Below are positions 58,273 through 64,000 of a stretch of DNA of 64,000 nucleotides, in pieces. The DNA lies in contig JANEZZ010000463.1 of assembly GCA_026122225.1 (NCBI GenBank), positions 868,001 through 932,000 of the forward strand, read 5' to 3'. Positions within the stretch are counted from its first letter, which is position 1, and the number at the start of each line of letters is the position of its first letter. Source of the DNA: Heloderma charlesbogerti. Its lineage: Eukaryota > Chordata > Lepidosauria > Squamata > Helodermatidae. Below the pieces are notes generated by a model. That model saw only the letters and a program-made list of their open reading frames with translations, had not been told where the DNA came from and ran no database searches. A program made the translations under genes and the position numbers.

Positions 58273-59154
58273 GTATGTCCTGCCTGAGTGCAGATAACTT
58301 GAATGCCAAGCTAAGCTCCTTATTATTCATATTGGAGCTGTGGGCAGATGAAACATAGGGTTGGATAAATGCTGATCTCTATTGATAGCAACAGAGCAAA
58401 TCAAAATGAGCAGATTGAGACTGTGTATTTTGTGATGCTGGAATGGATGAACAACATGGAATTTGCTGGGAGCTTTCCACACACCTGCCAGCACTGCACC
58501 AGTCATTGGGGGTGCATCATCCTTATTTCTGTGCTTACTAAGGTATCCTTAACCCACTTGCTCAGGAGCGTGGGAGCTACTTCAGCTTGGTGCCATCGCA
58601 CAGTACACATAGGTGCATGATATGACTGTGGGGTCAGGTCCAAGTGTAAGGGTCTTCCACACAAAATCTGGGGGGGGGAGCAGTTTCTGTAAGTCAGTAA
58701 ACAGATGAAACGGGGGTACCCTGATTCCCTAAAGTCAGAACTATCCACATGGTGACATGGGCAGGGCCAATCAGTTTTTAATGTTTATTGCAACTCAGTT
58801 CTGTTCCCTGTGTGAATGTAACCTAAATTCCCCATGATTTCTGTGGTTTGGCCAGTTTGACAAACTTCGCTTTCACTTTGAAAAGGGTAAAACTGCATTT
58901 CATGGGCAGCAGCAATGATAATCTATTCTGTATCTTATGTGGATTCCTTTATCACTTAAGACAGTGAAAGCCTGCTCTCCAACTGCCCCTTTCTATCCTC
59001 TTTCTAACCTCTCTGTTAAATATCCTGAAATGCTGTGTGGAATTTCTCAGGCTCCTGATTAGTCTCACCCAGAGAGGTGCTGGGTAGAAATTCTACCCTT
59101 TCCTGGAATCTCCAAATTAATTAATAATCAGTCAGTGACTAGACAGACTGAGCT

Positions 59155-59966
59155 GCCAAGGAAAGAGATCTTGGGGTCATAGTGTAGAGCATAATGAAAA
59201 TGCAATGACCCAGTGTGCGGCAGCTGTGAAAAAGGAAAATTCCAAGCTAAGGATTGTTAGGGGAGAGACTGAAGATACAACTGTTAATATCATAATGACT
59301 TTATACATATCTATTGTGTGACTACACTTAGGGATGCTGCATCTCAACAAGGATATTGTAGAGCTGGGAGACGTACAGAAAAGGGCAACCAAAACGATCA
59401 AGGGGCTGGAGCATCTCCCCTAAGAGGAAACGTTACAATGTTTGGGGCTTTTTAGTTTAGAAGAAAGGCGAGTTAAGGAGAAGGGAGATAATAAAGGTCT
59501 GTAGAATTATGCATGGTGTGGAGAAAGTGGATAGAGAGAAGGTTTCCTCCTTCTCTCATAATGCTAGAACCTAGGTGGCATCCCATGAAGCTGAATGATG
59601 GGAGGTTCAGGAGAGATACAGAGAAGTACTTCTTCATAAAGTGGATAGTTAAACTATGGAATTAATCACCATGAAATGTGATTATGGTCACCAAATTAGA
59701 TGGCTTTAAAAGGGAATTAGACAAATACATGGAGGAGAAGGTTATTAATGGCGTCTCGTCCTGATGTCTATATATTACCTCCAGTATTAGAGGCAGCATG
59801 CTTCTGTATGCCAGTCACTGGGACGGTGGTATGGGTGGGTGCTGTTGCTCTCATGCCCTGCTTGTGGGCTTCTCTTGGGCGTCTGGTAGGCCATAGTGGA
59901 TAACAGAATGCTGAACTAGATATGCCTTTGGTTTGATCCATCAGGGCTCTTACGTTCTCATGTTCT
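59155..59966 (+). mobile_element. CR1-type LINE 3' fragment
   Basis: Decayed RT C-terminus ('ggagacgtacagaaaagggc' = VQKRATK-like, 'attatgcatggtgtggagaa' = RIMHGVE, 'cacca aattagatggcttt' region = DGFKRELDKY-like) and the tail 'tcttacgttctcatgttct'. The same subfamily as the - strand copy at 2974-3805. Confidence 0.85.
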
Positions 59967-60215
59967 AAGTTATGCAGATCCCATATAAAAGATAGTGCCT
60001 GTTTAGGCTGACACAGAAATGATAATTCAGTCTTCTTCCTGCTGTGTTCATTAATATGAAGAGCAGAATCCTGTTACTATTACGTTGTGTTAATAAAGCA
60101 CGAAGAAAGGGCAGATGATGTCCTTGGAACCCACTCCCAGTGCTGGCTCATCAGCAGCCACCAGCACAGATAACGTGCAGAGAACAGAAGCTCTCCTTAC
60201 CCTGAGGGTCTACTA

Positions 60216-60351
60216 CAGGAGTGGGCAACTTGTGGCCCTCCAGATGTTTTGGCCTATAACTCCCATCAGCCCTAGCCAGAATTACCAGTGGTGAAAGATC
60301 ATGGGAGCTGTAGGCCAAAATATTTGGAAGGCCACACATTGTCCCTTTCTG
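60216..60351. mobile_element. Palindromic hAT-like MITE
   Basis: Left CAGGAGTGGGCAACTTGTGG; right reverse-complemented CAGAAAGGGACAATGTGTGG. Flanks GTCTACTA and GTCTATTT agree at 6 of 8. 136 bp, foldback throughout ('ccagatgttttggcctataa' pairs with the right half). Confidence 0.75.
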
Positions 60352-60544
60352 GTCTATTTGCTAGGGAAGGTGGAGAGGATTTAGTCAAGAATTAATGGAA
60401 ATTGATATCTAAGTAACAAGGGTTGGGTGGAGAGAAACACAAACTCTGTTTCAAAACTGAGTTAATTTCTTGACGGATATCTAATAGGGCCACTATGATA
60501 TGGCTAGAGACCTAGTTTTTAGAGACCTAGTTCTAGGTTATTGT

Positions 60545-60754
60545 TGCTGTTTTATTGATACCTGTGCTGTTTATTGCTTTGCTTTATTATTCCTTTAAAT
60601 ATTTATATTGTATTTTATATTTTAACTATTCTTCTGTAGTATTTTTATTTTTAAACAGTTTGTAATCTGCCCAGAAGACATTAGTTATTGGGCAGATTAG
60701 AAATGCCATAAATGAATGAATGAATGAATGAATGAATGAATGAATGAATGAATG
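60545..60754 (+). mobile_element. L2-like 3' tail ending in (AATG)n
   Basis: 'gtaatctgcccagaagacat', 'ttgggcagattagaaatgcc' then about eleven AATG units at 60712-60754. The microsatellite appears to have grown from the L2 tail. Confidence 0.75.
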
Positions 60755-60822
60755 GCTAGGGGTTCACGATGTTTGCCTGGCCTTGGTAGCCAAACTAAAA
60801 ACATGTGGTCGCCAGGATCCTG

Positions 60823-60834
60823 CCCCCCCCCCCC
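60823..60834 (+). repeat. C homopolymer, 12 bp
   Basis: Twelve consecutive C. Confidence 0.9.
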
Positions 60835-60883
60835 AGCACAGACCTTGGACTGCACTTCCGCATAAGGGAGGAGGGCAGCTTGG

Positions 60884-60892
60884 TGATGTAGT
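60884..60892 (+). repeat. Target-site duplication, left, of twin-primed BovB
   Basis: TGATGTAGT, identical to 61336-61344. Confidence 0.9.
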
Positions 60893-61335
60893 TGTTGTTG
60901 TTGTTGTTGTTGTTGTTGTTCAGTCGTTCAGTCGTGTCCGACTCTTCATGACCCCATGGACCATAGCACGCCAGGCCCTCCTGTCCTCCGCTCTTTCCCG
61001 GAGTGTGCTCAAGTTCATATTCATTGCATCGGTGATGCTATCTAGCCATCTCATCCTCTGCCATCCCCTTCTCCTTTTGCCTTCAGTCTTTCCCAGCATC
61101 AGGTCTTTTCCAGAGAGTTTTCTCTTCGCATTAGGTGGCCAAAATATTGGAGCTTCAGCTTCAGTATCTGTCCTTCCCAGTAGTAATGTATGGCTGTGAG
61201 AGCTGGACTATAAGGAAGGCTGAGCGCTGAAGAATTGATGCTTTCGAACTGTGGTGCTGGAGAAGACTCTTATGAGTCCCCTGGACTGTGAGGAGGTCAA
61301 ATCAGTCAATCCTAAAGGAAATCAACCCTGAGTGC
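60893..61335 (-). mobile_element. BovB LINE with 5' inversion (twin priming)
   Basis: 60893-61177 is the BovB 3' end in - orientation, with a (TTG)n tail at 60893-60920. 61174-61335 is the adjoining upstream BovB segment in + orientation ('cccagtagtaatgtatggct' to 'aaatcaaccctgagtgct'). The two parts would be neighbours in an intact element, about 8 bp being lost between them, and they share TTCC at the junction (61174-61177). A 9-bp duplication TGATGTAGT flanks the whole unit. Confidence 0.95.
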
Positions 61336-61344
61336 TGATGTAGT
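61336..61344 (+). repeat. Target-site duplication, right, of twin-primed BovB
   Basis: TGATGTAGT, identical to 60884-60892. Confidence 0.9.
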
Positions 61345-61792
61345 CCTCCACAGCAAAGAAAGCTTCTTGCTTCCTTTCCTGCAGGAAAAGGAGGTGGAGG
61401 GCTTGCCGGTTTGTCTGCTAAGTGGCTGAAGTGCTCCTGGTGTCTCAGCAATGCAGCTGCTGAAGAAGCCCCCTCCTTCCCTTGCTTGCTTGCTCTAGAG
61501 CAGGAGAGGGGTGGCAGAGAGCTTTCCATTGTGGCCTTGCATGGGCAATACAGTGGTCAAACAGCCCGCAGCTGTGGAGGGGGCAGGGATCACTGTGGAT
61601 GGAACTCTGCCACGTCTGCATCCCAAAGTTGGGAGGAAGGCTGGGGCTCATTACCAACAGATGGTGGCATACTTGCCATAGCAAGCACAAAGAAGCCAGA
61701 TGATGGCGTGCCTGAACTTTTTGTGTATATGTTTCTGTTTGTATTTGTGTGTTTAATTCCCCAGTTCCTCTCTCCCTTCCCCACCCCCCAAG

Positions 61793-62011
61793 CTCTAGTT
61801 GATGACCTTCTGAAAAGTGGAAAGACCTCTATTCGGATTATCAGTGGTGGCTGGTCCTTTTGGGGAGGCTGGTCATCCTGCTCCCGAGACTGTGAGCTGG
61901 GCTTCAGGACTAGGAAGCGAACATGCACCAATCCAGAACCCAAAAATGGTGGCCTACCTTGTATAGGATCTGCAATGGAGTATCAGGATTGTAACCCACA
62001 TCCCTGTCCGG
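61793..62011 (+). CDS. SEMA5B: SEMA5B exon encoding TSR5
   Basis: Long pyrimidine tract ('cccttccccaccccccaag'), donor GTATGT. Phase 1 in (split codon T|CT, Ser) and phase 1 out. 72 codons' worth: LVDDLLKSGKTSIRIISGG is the linker from TSR4, then WSFWGGWSSCSRDCELGF, RTRKRTCTNPEPKNGG, LPCIG and MEYQDCNPHPCP. WSFWGGW carries C-mannosylation sites. CSRDC has Asp at the O-fucose position, so no fucose is expected. CSRDCELGFR-RKRTCTNPEP is SEMA5B-type (SEMA5A reads CSRDCSRGIRNRKR). The reading is open from 61411, but the upstream part is intron with no domain. Confidence 0.96.
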
Positions 62012-63488
62012 GTATGTATCTTCTCTTCCTGCTTTAATATTTAGTCAGTGCCAAGAGTGTGCTAAGCACTGGACGATGCACATTTGTCAATGCTGGCCTG
62101 AGACATTTTGTCATCTGAAGCAGAAATGGTGCATCTCCTTCCTCACTAGGGCCAACACTTGAAAACATCTTGCTGTGCCATTCAGACACCAATTCCTGCC
62201 TTTATCCCACCCCCACACACACACCTCATGGTATCACCTGAAGCAGGTTGCTTCAATTTGCTGCATAGCAGGGCTGGCCCTGACGTTTGCACTGGCATGT
62301 GCAATTGCTAGATGAAAGACATGCCACACTGTGGCTATAAGCTCAATGGCAGAAAGGAAAGGAACATTTGCATTATACAAAGAATGGGTGCTTCCAAATA
62401 AATGCCATTGCTGTAAAAAAGAAAAGTTACATCTACCTTCAGCCTTGGTAAACTGACAGGTGGGTAGAATCAGATGTGTTTAAAATGCAGCTTGAGTTTA
62501 AAAAGCAGCTTGCTGACTAAATCAGGGCCTTTGACTTGTGTCCCATTTTTGTGGGGTTGATTTGCTTGTTCTCAAGAAAGGGTATTAGTTGCCCTTTCCT
62601 GGCTGGCAAACAGGAAATATTATTTCTTGGTTAACTGGTGCTTAATTAGTCCTGTTGCTGAATGGACTGAAATGATAATATTTTTTTCTCCCATCCATTT
62701 TCAAAACCCCAGGAACCATAGCAGCTGATGTACTGTATACTGGACTGCTTTACTCGTCAAATTATGGTTGAGTAAATCAATATGTTATTGTAGCTTGTCA
62801 TGCAAAAGTCTGATCACCATTGGCATCTTTAACAATGGCTTGGTGCCTAGTTGTCTTGCCTTCCTCTAAGAGAGTTACACATGGCTTGGGGAGGGAAACT
62901 GTTGGTTTTAACACTAAAGCCCTAAACAGCTTTAAAGACCACCTTCTCTCATATGTATTTACCCAAACCTTAAGATCTTCAGAGGCCCTGCTCCGAGTGC
63001 CCCTGCCAAATGAAATGAGCACTAGGGAGAGTGCCTTTTTGGTAGTGGCAGCCCAGTTATGGAGGAGCCTTCCCAGAGAGGTTTGCCTGGCACCGTATTT
63101 ATGGTCTTTTCAGCATTAGGTATTTTTATTCACCCAGGCCCTTGAAAAATGTAGGTCTTATCCTCTAGAACTCTGTGTTTTTAATTTTGTTTTAGTTGTA
63201 ATCGTTTTTACAGTTTCATATTGTATTTTAATATTGCAAGTTGCATTATGGGACAGCTATATAAATATAGTAATAAAAAAATAGGATGCTACTTATCTAG
63301 CATGATGATTCCATCATAGCTTTCTGCCCCTCATTCTTGCAACAGTTCTATTGTTTTCAGTTGAGCTGGAATAAACACATAGTTTGAAAACTTGAAAAGA
63401 TGCACGTATCTTTATGTTGCACGCATCTTTATTTTGCAAGCATCTTTATTATGCACGCATTTTTTGTTTTGTTTTCAATCATCCTTAG
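62012..63488 (+). other. SEMA5B: SEMA5B intron TSR5-TSR6 (1,477 bp)
   Basis: Phase 1, GT-AG. Contains the decayed L2 3' end at 62815-63290 and little else I can name. Confidence 0.8.
62815..63290 (+). mobile_element. L2 3' end, decayed
   Basis: Coding remnants: ALNSFKDHLLSYVFTQTLRS, LLRVPLPNE, RESAFLVVAAQLW, then RSLPREVCLAP; cf. 27430-27705. 3' UTR 'ctatataaatatagtaataa' at the end. Several small deletions. Confidence 0.75.
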
Positions 63489-63659
63489 TGAAAGGCTCAT
63501 GGTCCTGCTGGACTCCTTGGTCTCAGTGCTCAGCAACTTGTGGAGGAGGGCACTACCAGCGCACCCGAACCTGCACCAACCCAGCGCCGTCTAACGGGGA
63601 GGATATCTGCATTGGGCTGCACACAGAGGAAGCGCTGTGCAACACACACTTGTGTGAAG
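63489..63659 (+). CDS. SEMA5B: SEMA5B exon encoding TSR6
   Basis: Acceptor 'caatcatccttag', donor GTATTT (weaker at +5). Phase 1 in (G|TG, Val), phase 1 out. 56 codons' worth: VKGSWSCWTPWSQCSATCGG, a GHYQRTRTCTNPAPSNGEDIC block, IGLHTEEALCNTHLCE plus one base. WSCWTPW has C-mannosylation sites, and CSATCG fits the O-fucose consensus. GHYQRTR with GEDIC matches SEMA5B. The family has Cys-Pro at the end of this TSR where this gene reads Cys-Glu. TSR7 and the rest of the gene lie beyond 64000. Confidence 0.94.
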
Positions 63660-64000
63660 GTATTTTTATTTCCTCTGGTTCAGTTTCACTGCCGGGGAAA
63701 GGAGATTAAAGCCAGAAATAAAATGCAAATATCCTCTGAAAAGTAAAGTTGTAAGTAAGTAACTTCTTGGCACAATTGCAAGTATTTAGGATAATTTTCA
63801 ACAAGTTCGTTGAATTTGTATTGAAAAGGCAAACAAAAAAGATAACATAACGTCCAAGTTAAATGCCTTGCTCCAGCACCCCATGGCCTGGCATTATAGT
63901 ACTTCCCAGGAGCAATCTTGTTAGCTGCTTAGTGACTCTTTCTAAGAGACTACAGTGGCAGTTAGGATGGAAACAGCAGAGCCAAAAATGCTGTTCTCTC
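63660..64000 (+). other. SEMA5B: Start of SEMA5B intron after TSR6
   Basis: Donor GTATTT at 63660; intron runs off the window. Nothing else recognised. Confidence 0.75.

Larger units (their letters stand above)
58273..61792 (+). other. SEMA5B: SEMA5B intron TSR4-TSR5 (3,520 bp)
   Basis: Phase 1, GT-AG. Mostly repeats in its second half: CR1 at 59155-59966, MITE at 60216-60351, L2 tail with (AATG)n at 60545-60754, and twin-primed BovB at 60893-61335. 58273-59150 and 61345-61792 show nothing recognised. Confidence 0.8.

Noticed and set aside
61411..61792. Open reading upstream of TSR5 as extra coding sequence
   Set aside because: Ends in a strong acceptor; the phase fits the TSR4 exon; the reading has no domain and no family counterpart.
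33550..63659. Assignment to SEMA5A
   Set aside because: PSI (CLGARDPYCGW, SSNMSLWTQNIT), TSR1 (WQPCEH), TSR4 (GARQEQRFR) and TSR5 (CSRDCELGF) match SEMA5B as remembered, and SEMA5A differs at each.

Overview
The window is vertebrate nuclear DNA, most likely from a squamate reptile. It carries the middle-to-3' part of a semaphorin gene on the + strand, SEMA5B (class 5 transmembrane semaphorin, an axon-guidance molecule). I see no bacterial-type genes, viral genomes, CRISPR arrays, rRNA or functional tRNA genes. The squamate call is an inference from the repeats: full-size RTE-BovB LINEs, L2-type and CR1-type LINEs (several interrupted by younger insertions), a tRNA-derived SINE and many hAT-like palindromic MITEs.

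Host gene. Seven coding exons, all bounded by GT-AG and joined in one open frame (1,208 nt, about 402 codons), encode the PSI domain (33550-33667) and thrombospondin type-1 repeats TSR1 (46460-46641), TSR2 (51393-51536 plus the start of the next exon), TSR3 (56309-56456 plus the start of the next exon), TSR4 (58047-58272), TSR5 (61793-62011) and TSR6 (63489-63659). The sema domain, TSR7, the transmembrane segment and the cytoplasmic tail are not recognisable here and should lie outside the window. Residue choices such as CLGARDPYCGW, SSNMSLWTQNIT, WQPCEH and GARQEQRFRYTCRA match SEMA5B as I remember it rather than SEMA5A.

Layout. 1-33549 has no exon I can recognise and is probably a large intron or introns of SEMA5B. 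It holds a CR1 (2974-3805), an L2 3' end on the - strand (7829-8606), hairpin-rich and hAT-like DNA (8794-9374), a TIR element (10540-10902), an L2 with an intact 805-codon ORF (11152-13722), a 5'-rearranged BovB (16167-18862), a hAT-like element (21364-21723), a - strand L2 relic (22525-23660) and a long L2 (about 23850-27928) split by a second L2 and by a CR1. The PSI-TSR1 intron (12.8 kb) contains a tRNA-SINE, a nearly full-length BovB (39244-42463) and several CR1 and L2 fragments. Introns between the TSR exons are 1.5 to 4.8 kb. They hold two more BovB 3' ends with target-site duplications (48008-48380 and a twin-primed copy at 60893-61335), a hAT element with a perfect 8-bp duplication (54848-55207), a CR1 (59155-59966) and palindromic MITEs.

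I did not find an exciting new gene system. The best-supported unusual structures are in the repeats: a 5'-inverted BovB, a CR1 inserted exactly between the two catalytic Asp codons of an L2 reverse transcriptase, an L2 nested in an L2, a hAT element with a 25-bp internal hairpin, and a dispersed palindrome found at two loci.
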